Assembly: GCF_901827155.1 (NCBI RefSeq)
Contig: NZ_LR594659.1
Span: 62,001-126,000, forward strand
Source of the DNA: Variovorax sp. PBL-H6
GTDB taxonomy: Bacteria > Pseudomonadota > Gammaproteobacteria > Burkholderiales > Burkholderiaceae_C
DNA length: 64,000 nucleotides
Direction: 5' to 3'
Shown here: positions 33,783-42,360 of the stretch, in pieces
Numbering within the stretch: position 1 is the first letter of the stretch
How the letters are laid out: every line of letters starts with the position of its first letter
Translations under genes and position numbers: made by a program
The notes under the pieces: model-generated
The model's input: the letters and a program-made list of their open reading frames with translations, nothing else
Told to the model about the DNA's origin: nothing
Database searches by the model: none

Positions 33783-34952
33783 TCACATCTTGCAGCCGCG
33801 GGCGGGGTCGGCGAGACCCTTCACGGCGATGCTGACGACCTTGTTCTCCTTGCCGTCGACCTTGCGCAGATAGACGTCCTGCACCGGGTTGTGCGACTTG
33901 CCCACGGTGAAGGTGCCGCGCGGGCTGTCGATCTTCGCCTTCTCGATGGCGGCGGCGAAGTCGGCCTTCTTGGTGATGTCGCCCTTGGTCGCGTTCAAGC
34001 CGATGGCCAGCATCTGCGCGGCGTCGTAGCCCTGCACCGCGTACACGTCCGGCTGCAGCTTGAACATCTTGGCGTATTCGGTGCGGAACTTGTTGTCGCG
34101 CGGGGTGTTGAGGCCGTCGGCATAGTGCAGCGTGGTGAGCATGCCTTGCGCCGCATCGCCCTGCGCGTCCAGCGTGCCGTCGGTCAGGAAGCCGGGGCCG
34201 TAGAGCGGGATGTTCTTGTTCAGGCCCGCAGCCGCGTAGTCCTTGACGAACTTCACCGCGCCGCCGCCTGCGAAGAAGGAATACACCGCATCGGGTTTGG
34301 CCGCCGCGATCTCGGTCAGCAGCGCCTGGAACTCGACATTGGGGAAGGGCACGGTCAGCTGCTTCAGCACCTTGCCGCCGCCCTTCTCGAAGCCTTCCTT
34401 GAAGCCGGCCACCGACTCATCGCCCGCCGCGTATTTCCAGGTGATGGTCATCGCGGTCTTCTTGCCCTGCTTGGCCGCGACCTCGCCCATGGCGTAGGCC
34501 GGCTGCCAGTTCGAGAAGGAGCTGCGGAAGATGTTCTGCGCGCACATCGGACCGGTCACCGCATCGGCGCCGGCGTTGGGCACGATCAGCACGGTGCCGC
34601 TTTCCTTGGCGGCCTTGGCCATCGCCATGGCCACGCCGGAGTGCACGGTGCCGACGATGACATCGACGTTGTCGCGCTTGATCAGCTTGTTGACGTTGTC
34701 GGTGGCCTTGGCCGGGTCGGACTCGTCGTCGACCTTGATGTATTCGATCTCGCGGCCGCCGAGCTTGCCACCGTGCTCCTCGACGTTGAGCTTGAAGCCG
34801 TTCTCGATGGCCGTGCCGAGTGCGGCATAGGTGCCGCTGAAGGGCAGCATCAGGCCGACCTTGAGCTTGCCCTGCTGGGCATGGCCCAGCGTGGCGATGC
34901 AGGCCAGCGCAAGGGCGGTGAGCGTGCTGCGTGCTGTGGTGCGGGTGGTCAT
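33783..34952 (-). CDS. Periplasmic binding protein of HAAT ABC importer (LivK-like)
   Basis: Leucine/aromatic-acid-type binding protein, 389 residues. Seen: a signal peptide ending near LGHAQ, then LKVGLMLPFSGTYAALGTA, the ligand-site segments DVIVGTVHSGVA and NAGADAVTG, and YDAAQMLAIGL. The ATG (34950-34952) follows AGGAGATC and overlaps the stop of the alpha/beta hydrolase gene by four bases. Close ties to the benzoate-CoA ligase gene suggest an aromatic acid ligand; relatives near hydroxybenzoate genes in Rhodopseudomonas bind aromatics. Confidence 0.92.
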   Translation of the reverse strand: MTTRTTARSTLTALALACIATLGHAQQGKLKVGLMLPFSGTYAALGTAIENGFKLNVEEHGGKLGGREIEYIKVDDESDPAKATDNVNKLIKRDNVDVIVGTVHSGVAMAMAKAAKESGTVLIVPNAGADAVTGPMCAQNIFRSSFSNWQPAYAMGEVAAKQGKKTAMTITWKYAAGDESVAGFKEGFEKGGGKVLKQLTVPFPNVEFQALLTEIAAAKPDAVYSFFAGGGAVKFVKDYAAAGLNKNIPLYGPGFLTDGTLDAQGDAAQGMLTTLHYADGLNTPRDNKFRTEYAKMFKLQPDVYAVQGYDAAQMLAIGLNATKGDITKKADFAAAIEKAKIDSPRGTFTVGKSHNPVQDVYLRKVDGKENKVVSIAVKGLADPARGCKM

Positions 34953-35752
34953 GGAGATCTCCTGTCTTCGTTGATGAATGAAACGGTCGCAACTATCGCC
35001 TTTTCAGGCTGGTCGCGATGCGGGGAATGCCCGCAGTCGGGGAGTTCCACCAGTGCGGTGCCGGGCACGCGCTCCGCGATGCCGCGGATCTGCGCCAGTG
35101 TGCCGTACTCGTCGTCGATGCCCTGGATGGCGAGAACGGGGCAGCGAATGGCATCGAGCTCGGACTCGATGTTCCATTGCTTGAAGGGCGGGTGCAGCCA
35201 GATGCGGTTCCAGCCCCAGAAGGCCGAATCGACGTCGTCGTGATAGCGGCCGAGCTTCTTCGGCAGGTCGGTCTCGAGGTAGGCCTGGCGTGCGAGCTCG
35301 ATGTTGGCGACGGTCACGTCCTCCACGAAGATGTGCGGCGCCAGCACCACCAGGCCGGCCACGCGCTCGGGGAAGCGCGCCGCGTACAGCAAGGAGATCG
35401 AAGCGCCGTCGCTGTGGCCGAAGAGCCAGGGTTTTTCCTGCAGGCCGATGGCTTCGAAGAAGGACGGCAGCACCTCGTGCGCCTGGCGGTGCATGAAGTC
35501 GACGTCCCACGTTTCGTCGGGTGCGCGCGGCGTGGAGCGCCCGTAGCCGGGGCGCGAGAACACCAGGCCACGAAAGCCGCCGGCGTCGCACAGGCGCTGG
35601 GGGAAGTCCTTCCACATCGCGATCGAGCCCAGGCCTTCGTGGAGGAAGACGAGGAGCGGGGCAGTCGTGCGCTCCGGTGCGATGCGCAGGTACTCGACAC
35701 GCACATCCTTCCCCCGCCAACGGATGGCGGCAAACTCTGACAAGGCGCTCAC
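34949..35752 (-). CDS. Alpha/beta hydrolase in the benzoate operon
   Basis: Serine hydrolase of the alpha/beta fold, 267 residues. Seen: the oxyanion region LVFLHEGLGSIAMW, the nucleophile elbow FGHSDGAS (Ser about 117), the acid in GIDDEYGT and the His in DCGHSPHRDQP. It starts at GTG (35750-35752), which overlaps the stop of the benzoate-CoA ligase gene by four bases, and its own stop overlaps the binding-protein gene by four. Such hydrolases recur in box clusters and might open a lactone or hydrolyse dead-end CoA esters, but the exact reaction is not established. Confidence 0.87.
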   Translation of the reverse strand: MSALSEFAAIRWRGKDVRVEYLRIAPERTTAPLLVFLHEGLGSIAMWKDFPQRLCDAGGFRGLVFSRPGYGRSTPRAPDETWDVDFMHRQAHEVLPSFFEAIGLQEKPWLFGHSDGASISLLYAARFPERVAGLVVLAPHIFVEDVTVANIELARQAYLETDLPKKLGRYHDDVDSAFWGWNRIWLHPPFKQWNIESELDAIRCPVLAIQGIDDEYGTLAQIRGIAERVPGTALVELPDCGHSPHRDQPEKAIVATVSFINEDRRSP

Positions 35753-37326
35753 CCCTGCTGCTCCCGCTCGCGCAGCCGAAAGCGCTGGATCTTGCCGGTG
35801 GCCGTCTTCGGCAGTTCTTCCACGAACTCGATGAAGCGCGGGTACTTGTAGGGCGCGAGGCGCTCCTTCACGAAGGCCTTGAGTTCCTCATCCGTCACGC
35901 TTTGGCCTGCCTTGCACACCACGTAGGCCTTTGTCTTGGTCAACCCGTCGCCGTCTTCCTTGCCGATCACCGCGGCCTCGAGCACGGCGGGGTGCTGCAT
36001 CAGCGTGGCCTCGACTTCGAAGGGCGAGACGTAGATGCCGCTGACCTTCAGCATGTCGTCGCTGCGGCCCGCGTAGGTGTAGTAGCCCTCGGCGTCGCGT
36101 GAGTACTTGTCGCCGCTCTTGGTCCAGCCTTCGCGGAAGGTCTCGGCGCTCTTCTCGGGGTTGTCCCAGTACATCAGCGCCGTGCTCGGCCCCTTGATGT
36201 AGAGGTCGCCTACTTCGCCCACGCCGACGGGCTTGCCGTCTTCGCCGCGCAGCTCGATCACATAGCCTTCGACCGGTCGGCCGGTGGTGCCGTAGCGGAT
36301 GTCGCCGGGCCGGTTGGAGATGAAGATGTGCAGCATCTCCGTGGAGCCGATGCCGTCGATGATCTCGCAGCCGAAGTGCTGCTTGAAGCGCTGCGCCAGC
36401 TCGCCCGGCAGCGCCTCGCCGGCCGAGGAGCACATCCGCAGCGACACCTGCTCGCGCGCGGGCAGGTTGGGCGAGGCGAGCATGCCGGCGAAGCCGGTGG
36501 GAGCGCCGAAGAAGACGGTGGGCTTCATCGGCGCCGCGGCGCCCGAAGCCGAAGACGCGCAGGTCCAGCGCTTGAAGGTGGCATCGGGCGTCGGCCGCTC
36601 GGCCATCAGCAGCACGGTCGCGCCCACCGACAGCGGGAAGGTCAGCCCATTGCCCAGGCCGTAGGCGAAGTAGAGCTTGGCGGCCGAGAAGCACACGTCG
36701 TTCTCCGTCAGGCCAAGCACCGGCTTGCCGTAGAGCTCGGCCGTCCACCAAGGGTTGCCGTGCGTGTGCACCGTGCCCTTGGGCTTGCCGGTGGAGCCTG
36801 AGGAATAGAGCCAGAAGGCGTGGTCCTGCGGCGTGGTCGCGGCGGGTTCCGCCAACGGCTCTTGCGCGGCGAGCGCCGCCTCGAATTCCTGCGCGCCTTC
36901 GGGCAGCGATCCGGTGGGTTGCGAAACGAACAGCGCCTTCAGCGCATGCGAGCCTTTGCGTTGTGCATCCTGCAACACGGACAGCAGCGCGCCGGAAACC
37001 AGCGCCGCCTGGGCGCCGCTGTTGGCCAGCATGTAGGCGTAGTCGTCGGAGGTGAGCAGCGTGTTGACGGCCACCGGCACGATGCCCGCATAGAGGCTGC
37101 CGAGAAAGCTCACCGGCCAGTCGCTGCTGTCGTGCATCAGCAGCAGCACGCGGTCTCCGGGCTTCACGCCGGCGGCGAGCAGCGCGGCGGCGAGCCGGCG
37201 GGCGCGCTCCTCGAGCTGGCCGTAGGGCAGGGTGCCACGGTCGTCGATGTACGCGATCTTCTGCGCGCGGCTGCGGTTGAGGGCGAACAGGTGTTCGGCG
37301 AAATTGAATCGGGCGGGCAGGCTCAT
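35749..37326 (-). CDS. bclA: Benzoate-CoA ligase
   Basis: ANL-family aryl-CoA ligase, 525 residues, that forms benzoyl-CoA from benzoate, ATP and CoA, the entry step of the box pathway. Seen: the P-loop YSSGSTGKPKGTVHTH, the acceptor segments FSAAKLYFAYGLGNGLTFPL and DGIGSTEMLHIFISN typical of benzoate-CoA ligases, and the C-terminal lysine motif KTATGKIQRF. The ATG at 37324-37326 is used. It lies 32 bases after boxD in the operon divergent from boxR. Confidence 0.94.
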   Translation of the reverse strand: MSLPARFNFAEHLFALNRSRAQKIAYIDDRGTLPYGQLEERARRLAAALLAAGVKPGDRVLLLMHDSSDWPVSFLGSLYAGIVPVAVNTLLTSDDYAYMLANSGAQAALVSGALLSVLQDAQRKGSHALKALFVSQPTGSLPEGAQEFEAALAAQEPLAEPAATTPQDHAFWLYSSGSTGKPKGTVHTHGNPWWTAELYGKPVLGLTENDVCFSAAKLYFAYGLGNGLTFPLSVGATVLLMAERPTPDATFKRWTCASSASGAAAPMKPTVFFGAPTGFAGMLASPNLPAREQVSLRMCSSAGEALPGELAQRFKQHFGCEIIDGIGSTEMLHIFISNRPGDIRYGTTGRPVEGYVIELRGEDGKPVGVGEVGDLYIKGPSTALMYWDNPEKSAETFREGWTKSGDKYSRDAEGYYTYAGRSDDMLKVSGIYVSPFEVEATLMQHPAVLEAAVIGKEDGDGLTKTKAYVVCKAGQSVTDEELKAFVKERLAPYKYPRFIEFVEELPKTATGKIQRFRLREREQQG

Positions 37327-37358
37327 CGTGTTTCTCTCCTCAAGTCCTGTGTTCTGGA

Positions 37359-38921
37359 TCAGGCCTGGGGTTGCAAGCCCAGCTGCGCAAGCACGCCGGG
37401 GCTGGCCTGCACCGCGGCACGGCGGTGGTAGAAGTCCAGCGCGCGCAGTCCGCCCAGCTCGGCGCCGCCGCCGGCGCGGCCAGGGCCGCCGTGCAGCGAG
37501 TGGGGCATGACGTTGCCGTGGCCGGTGTGGGCCTGCGCAACGTCGGGCGTGATCACATGCACGCGGCCATGGCTGGCGGCCAGCTGCACCCCGGCCTGGC
37601 CCAGAGCGGCTTCGTCGGCGCCGTAGAGCGAAGTGACAAGCGAACCCTGGCCACGATGCGCGAGGGCGACCGCATGGTCGAGGTCGCGGTAAGGCAGCAG
37701 GGTGGCGACCGGGCCGAAGACTTCCACGTCGTGCACGCGCTGCGCTGCGTCGGCATCGCGCGCGCCCAGCAGCACCGGGCCGATACAGGCCGCGACGGCC
37801 GGGTCGGCATCGATCAGTTGTGCCTGGCTGCCGTCGTACAGCACGCCGGCCTGCGCCTTGAGTGCTTCCAGGCCCTCGCGAACCGCGTTCAGCTGCGCGC
37901 GGCTCACCAGCGAGCCCATGCGCACGCCCTCGTTGCGCGGATTGCCGACGGTGATGCCCGCGAGCTTGGCGCCGATCGCCTCGGCCGCCGAGTCGTACAA
38001 GGCAGCCGGCACGAGGATGCGGCGGATCGCGGTGCACTTCTGGCCCGACTTGACCGTCATCTCCCGCACCACCTCGCGCACCAGCAGCTTGAAGCTCTCG
38101 CTGTCCGGCGCGGCGTCGGGCAGCAGGAGGGCGGAGTTGAGGCTGTCGGCCTCGATGTTCACGCGCACCGAGCGCTGCGCCACCGCGGCATGCGAGCGGA
38201 TCACGGCGCCGGTGTCGGCCGAGCCGGTGAAGGAGACCACGTCGAATCCCTGCAGTTGATCCATCAGCCCGTTCGAGCTGCCGCAGACGACCGACAGCGC
38301 GCCGGCCGGCAGCACGCCGGCATCGACCACGTCGCGCACCATGCGCTGCGTGAGCCACGCCGTGGCGGTGCCGGGCTTCACGATCACCGGCACGCCAGAG
38401 AGAAGGGCCGGTGCCGCCTTCTCCCACAGCCCCCACGACGGAAAGTTGAAGGCGTTGATGAGGAGCGCCACGCCGCGCGTCGGCACCTGCAGGTGCTGCG
38501 ACTGGAACACGGGCTCCTTGCCCAGCTTGACTGCAGCGCCGTCGCGCAGTGCATGCACGTCGCCCAGTGCATCGCCCCATTTGGCGTACTGGCCCAGCGT
38601 GAAGATCGCGCCATCGATGTCCACGGCCGAGTCGTTCTTCACCGTGCCGGAGTTGGCGGTGGCGATCTCGTAGTAGGCATCGCGGTTGGCCTGCAGCACT
38701 TTCACGACCGCGGCCAGCAGCCCGGCACGCTGCTTGTACGTGAGCGCGCGCAGCGCCGCGCCGCCTGTTTCACGCGCAAAGCCGAAGGCCTCGGCCAGGT
38801 CCAGCCCGCCCGCATCGACGCGAACCAGCTCGGTGCCCAGCACCGGATCGAAGAGCGGCGTGCCGGCGCCGTTGCCGGCCTGCCAGCGGCCGGCGACGTA
38901 GTTGGAAAGAAGTTCTGTCAT
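37359..38921 (-). CDS. boxD: 3,4-dehydroadipyl-CoA semialdehyde dehydrogenase BoxD
   Basis: Aldehyde dehydrogenase, 520 residues, that oxidises 3,4-dehydroadipyl-CoA semialdehyde, the product of BoxC, to the corresponding acid with NADP. Seen: LINAFNFPSWGLWEKAAPAL, the catalytic Glu in VNIEADSLN and the catalytic Cys in SGQKCTAIRR. It resembles the dehydrogenase half of PaaZ but has no hydratase domain. The ATG at 38919-38921 starts at MTELLSNYVAGRW. It follows the DUF4863 gene by seven bases and precedes bclA. Confidence 0.93.
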   Translation of the reverse strand: MTELLSNYVAGRWQAGNGAGTPLFDPVLGTELVRVDAGGLDLAEAFGFARETGGAALRALTYKQRAGLLAAVVKVLQANRDAYYEIATANSGTVKNDSAVDIDGAIFTLGQYAKWGDALGDVHALRDGAAVKLGKEPVFQSQHLQVPTRGVALLINAFNFPSWGLWEKAAPALLSGVPVIVKPGTATAWLTQRMVRDVVDAGVLPAGALSVVCGSSNGLMDQLQGFDVVSFTGSADTGAVIRSHAAVAQRSVRVNIEADSLNSALLLPDAAPDSESFKLLVREVVREMTVKSGQKCTAIRRILVPAALYDSAAEAIGAKLAGITVGNPRNEGVRMGSLVSRAQLNAVREGLEALKAQAGVLYDGSQAQLIDADPAVAACIGPVLLGARDADAAQRVHDVEVFGPVATLLPYRDLDHAVALAHRGQGSLVTSLYGADEAALGQAGVQLAASHGRVHVITPDVAQAHTGHGNVMPHSLHGGPGRAGGGAELGGLRALDFYHRRAAVQASPGVLAQLGLQPQA

Positions 38922-38928
38922 GGGTGTC

Positions 38929-39414
38929 TCAGCTCCGGGAAAATTGAATCTGGCCTTCGGGCAGGAGATAGAGCACCAGCGCGCGGCCTTGCGCGACTGT
39001 GGGGTGGTGCGCCGATCCGGGCGGATAGACGCACCAGCCGGCAGGCCGGCCATCGAAGGTCGCGTCGCCTTCCAGCGGCATGATCAGGTCGACCTCGCCG
39101 TTCGGATGCGTGTGGTGCGGCCCCTCGATGTCCCGCATGTCCACCACGTCGACCGAAAAGCGGTGCAGCGCGTCGTCGGCCTTGAACACGCGGCCGTACT
39201 TGATGCCGCCGCCCTCGCGCTCGCACAGCCAGCCTTCGGCCACGCCGTCGATGCAGGCCTGCTTCAGCCGCTCGTAGCTCTCGCTGCCGACACCGTGCAC
39301 AGTGTTGAGCCAGCGATCGAGCTCGGCATCGAGCGGACGGCCGGCGATCTGCGAGGTCACGTCGGCGACGATCTGGTGGAAGGATTCCTTGGACATCGTG
39401 GTGCGCTGGCTCAT
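38929..39414 (-). CDS. DUF4863-family protein of the box cluster
   Basis: 161-residue cupin-like protein of DUF4863. Seen: GGGIKYGRVFKADDALHRFS, the metal-like segment GPHHTHPNGEVDLIMP and GWCVYPPGSAHHPTVA, giving several His residues for a possible metal. The family includes 4-hydroxylaminobenzoate lyase, and members occur beside box genes, but the role in benzoate breakdown is not clear. An alternative start lies at 39396 (MSKESFHQ). First gene of the left-hand box operon, divergent from boxR. Confidence 0.82.
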   Translation of the reverse strand: MSQRTTMSKESFHQIVADVTSQIAGRPLDAELDRWLNTVHGVGSESYERLKQACIDGVAEGWLCEREGGGIKYGRVFKADDALHRFSVDVVDMRDIEGPHHTHPNGEVDLIMPLEGDATFDGRPAGWCVYPPGSAHHPTVAQGRALVLYLLPEGQIQFSRS

Positions 39415-39456
39415 GAATGGGGAAAAAAGAAACGAAACTTGCGGCAAAAGGCCGCG

Positions 39457-39520
39457 TGCAGTATCTTGCCTGTGCATGAACCATAGCACCGACACAAGAG
39501 GTGTCAAGCAATATAGTGCA
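39457..39520. promoter_or_regulatory. Candidate BoxR operator region of the left-hand box operon
   Basis: Three TGCA motifs (39457, 39473, 39517) and an inverted repeat GACAC-aagag-GTGTC (39491-39505) fill the 156-base gap between the DUF4863 gene and boxR. TGCA repeats are the core of the operators I recall for BoxR/BzdR regulators. The region would control both divergent transcripts. Confidence 0.45.
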
Positions 39521-39570
39521 TATATGGTGTTTACCCGAATACGACAGGACCGCGCAGCGGAATCACAGAC

Positions 39571-40497
39571 ATGAATGACCGAGCCGAGGCGGTGCTGAGC
39601 ACAAGGGCCGATGCGGCCCCTGCTGCCGACGAAGCGAAAAACCCGCTGCTGGTGGCGCTGGGCGAGCGGGTGCGCAACCTGCGCGCGCGCCGGGGCCTCA
39701 CGCGCAAGGCGGTGGCGCAGGCGGCCGAGGTGTCGGAGCGGCACCTGGCCAATCTCGAATACGGCATCGGCAACGCATCCATCCTGGTGCTGCAGCAGGT
39801 GGCGACCGCGCTGCACTGCTCGCTGGCCGAGCTGGTGGGCGACGTGACGACCAGTTCGCCCGAGTGGCTGCTGATCCGCGAGCTGCTGGAGCGCCGCGGC
39901 GAAGCCGATTTGCGGCGTGCCCGCATCGCTCTGGGCGAATTGCTGGGCACCGCGGCGGGTGACCCGGCGCGTCATCGCCGAATCGCCCTGGTCGGCCTGC
40001 GAGGCGCCGGCAAGTCCACGCTGGGCCAGATGTTGGCGGACGATCTCGACGTGCCCTTCATCGAGCTCAGCCGCGAGATCGAGAAACTTGCCGGCTGCAG
40101 CGTGCGCGAGATCCACGACCTCTACGGCACCAATGCCTACCGCCGCTATGAGCGCCGTGCGCTCGAAGAGGCGATCCAGATCTATGGCGAGGTGGTGATC
40201 GCCACGCCGGGCGGCATCGTCTCCGACCCTGCCACCTTCAACGAGCTGCTCTCGCACTGCACCACCGTCTGGCTCCAGGCCGCGCCCGAGGAGCACATGG
40301 GCCGCGTGGCCGCCCAGGGCGACACGCGACCGATGGCCGCCAGCAAGGAGGCGATGGACGACCTGCGCCGCATCCTTGCGGGCCGCGCGGCCTTCTATTC
40401 CAAAGCCGATCTGAGCGTCGACACCAGCGGGCAGGACCTGGCGCAAAGCTTCCAGGCGCTGCGAACCACGGTGCGGGAGGCGATGAGCCGCGGGTGA
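39571..40497 (+). CDS. boxR: BoxR benzoyl-CoA-responsive repressor
   Basis: Regulator of 308 residues made of an N-terminal XRE-type helix-turn-helix (about 28-90, LTRKAVAQAAEVSERHLANL) joined to a shikimate-kinase-like domain (about 136-300) with the P-loop GLRGAGKST at 142-150. This two-part design is diagnostic of BoxR/BzdR, in which the kinase-like domain senses benzoyl-CoA and releases the DNA. It sits between the two box operons, with TGCA repeats on both sides, and probably represses both until benzoyl-CoA is formed. Confidence 0.94.
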   Translation: MNDRAEAVLSTRADAAPAADEAKNPLLVALGERVRNLRARRGLTRKAVAQAAEVSERHLANLEYGIGNASILVLQQVATALHCSLAELVGDVTTSSPEWLLIRELLERRGEADLRRARIALGELLGTAAGDPARHRRIALVGLRGAGKSTLGQMLADDLDVPFIELSREIEKLAGCSVREIHDLYGTNAYRRYERRALEEAIQIYGEVVIATPGGIVSDPATFNELLSHCTTVWLQAAPEEHMGRVAAQGDTRPMAASKEAMDDLRRILAGRAAFYSKADLSVDTSGQDLAQSFQALRTTVREAMSRG

Positions 40498-40549
40498 CGA
40501 CAGGCGCTGCACCGTTCATCGCGCATTTGTAAAAAAGTAGCCGGTTACC

Positions 40550-40604
40550 TTGACTCGCTCCGGAACATGCACCATGATGCATGTCATTGCAGCAGAAAAC
40601 TGCA
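40550..40604 (+). promoter_or_regulatory. Predicted boxC promoter with four TGCA operator repeats
   Basis: A -35 box TTGACT (40550-40555) and a -10 box CATGAT (40573-40578) stand 17 bases apart. TGCA motifs start at 40568, 40578, 40588 and 40601; the first three are exactly 10 bases apart, one helical turn, and they overlap the -10 box and the expected start point. This arrangement fits repression by BoxR blocking RNA polymerase. Confidence 0.6.
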
Positions 40605-40643
40605 CTATTATTCATTGACCCCCGGCACCCAGGAGACCGCGAC

Positions 40644-42314
40644 ATGACCGAGACCGCTGCCCATCCCGCCCGCGTCGACTACCGCACCGACCCGAGCCAA
40701 TACCGCCACTGGAAGCTCAGCGTCGAGGGCTCCGTGGCCCGGCTGTCGCTGGACATCGCCGAGGACGGCGGCATCCGCCCCGGCTACAAGCTCAAGCTCA
40801 ACAGCTACGACCTGGGCGTGGACATCGAGCTCCACGACGCGCTCAACCGCGTGCGCTTCGAGCATCCGCAAGTGCGCTCGGTGATCGTCACCAGCGCCAA
40901 GGACCGCATCTTCTGCTCCGGGGCCAACATCTTCATGCTGGGTGTCTCCGGCCACGCCTGGAAGGTGAACTTCTGCAAGTTCACCAACGAGACGCGCAAC
41001 GGCATCGAGGACTCGTCGAAGCATTCGGGCCTCAAGTTCCTGGCGGCCGTCAACGGCGCCTGCGCTGGCGGCGGCTACGAGCTGGCGCTGGCCTGCGACG
41101 AGATCCTGCTGGTCGACGACCGCTCCTCTTCCGTGTCGCTGCCCGAAGTTCCGCTGCTGGGTGTGTTGCCTGGCACGGGCGGCCTGACCCGCGTGACCGA
41201 CAAGCGCCATGTGCGCCATGACCTGGCCGACATCTTCTGCACCAGCGTCGAGGGCGTGCGCGGACAGCGTGCCGTCGAATGGCGCCTGGTCGATGCGATC
41301 GCCAAGCCTGCGCAGTTCGGCGCCGCCGTGCAGGAACGTGCCGCCAAGCTGGCTGAGGGCAGCCATCGCCCGGCCGCCGGCAAGGGCGTGACCCTGACGC
41401 GTGTCGAGCGCGAGGACGGCCCGGACAGCATCCGCTATGAATTCGTCACGGTCGAGATCGACCGTGCCCGCCGCACCGCCACGCTGACCGTCAAGGCCCC
41501 GAGCGGCGCGCAGCCCGCCGACATCGCCGGCATCGAGGCCGCGGGCGCCGCCTGGTGGCCGCTCGCGATGGTGCGCCAGCTCGACGACGCCATCCTCAAC
41601 CTGCGCACCAATGAGCTCGACATCGGCACCTGGCTGCTCAAGACCGAGGGCGATGCGCAAGCCGTGCTCGCCAGCGACCAGACCCTGCTCGCGAACAAGG
41701 ACCACTGGCTGGTGCGCGAAACCATCGGCGCGCTGCGCCGCACGCTGGCCCGCCTCGACGTCTCCTCGCGCAGCCTGTTCGCGCTCGTCGAGCCCGGCTC
41801 ATGCTTTGCCGGCACCCTGGCCGAGCTGGCCTTCGCGGCAGACCGAACCTACATGCTGGCGCTGCCCGACGAACCCGAGCGCGCGCCCAAGCTCACGCTC
41901 GACGAGTTCAACTTCGGCTTCTTCCCGATGGTCAACGACCAGAGCCGCCTGCAGCGCCGCTTCTATGAAGAGACCGCGCCGCTGGAAGGCGCCCGCGCCG
42001 CCGCGGGCAAGCCGCTCGATGCCGACGAGGCACTCAAGCTCGGCCTGGTCACCGCCGCGCCCGACGACATCGACTGGAACGACGAGATCCGCATCGCCAT
42101 CGAGGAGCGCGCGGCCATGTCGCCCGATGCGCTCACCGGTCTCGAGGCCAACCTGCGCTTCGCCAGCCAGGAGAACATGCTGACCCGCATCTTCGGCCGG
42201 CTCACCGCCTGGCAGAACTGGATCTTCAACCGCCCGAACGCCGTCGGCGAGAAGGGCGCCCTGAAGGTCTACGGCACCGGCGAGAAAGCCGGCTTCGACC
42301 TCAACCGCGTATGA
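40644..42314 (+). CDS. boxC: 2,3-epoxybenzoyl-CoA dihydrolase BoxC
   Basis: 556-residue crotonase-superfamily enzyme that hydrolyses 2,3-epoxybenzoyl-CoA to 3,4-dehydroadipyl-CoA semialdehyde and formate. Seen: two crotonase-like halves, with FCSGANIFMLG and the oxyanion motif NGACAGGGYELALACDE in the first, and FNFGFFPMVNDQSRL in the second. The ATG at 40644 follows AGGAGA at 40631; an earlier in-frame start lies inside the operator and was rejected. First structural gene after boxR. Confidence 0.95.
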   Translation: MTETAAHPARVDYRTDPSQYRHWKLSVEGSVARLSLDIAEDGGIRPGYKLKLNSYDLGVDIELHDALNRVRFEHPQVRSVIVTSAKDRIFCSGANIFMLGVSGHAWKVNFCKFTNETRNGIEDSSKHSGLKFLAAVNGACAGGGYELALACDEILLVDDRSSSVSLPEVPLLGVLPGTGGLTRVTDKRHVRHDLADIFCTSVEGVRGQRAVEWRLVDAIAKPAQFGAAVQERAAKLAEGSHRPAAGKGVTLTRVEREDGPDSIRYEFVTVEIDRARRTATLTVKAPSGAQPADIAGIEAAGAAWWPLAMVRQLDDAILNLRTNELDIGTWLLKTEGDAQAVLASDQTLLANKDHWLVRETIGALRRTLARLDVSSRSLFALVEPGSCFAGTLAELAFAADRTYMLALPDEPERAPKLTLDEFNFGFFPMVNDQSRLQRRFYEETAPLEGARAAAGKPLDADEALKLGLVTAAPDDIDWNDEIRIAIEERAAMSPDALTGLEANLRFASQENMLTRIFGRLTAWQNWIFNRPNAVGEKGALKVYGTGEKAGFDLNRV

Positions 42315-42360
42315 CCAAGACCACCCCCAGGTTCCCGACCCCATCCGACAAAGGACTGTC

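Noticed and set aside
37371..39083. Long plus-strand frame (about 570 codons) opposite boxD
   Set aside because: Antisense shadow with biased composition; BoxD has its catalytic Cys and Glu intact on the other strand.
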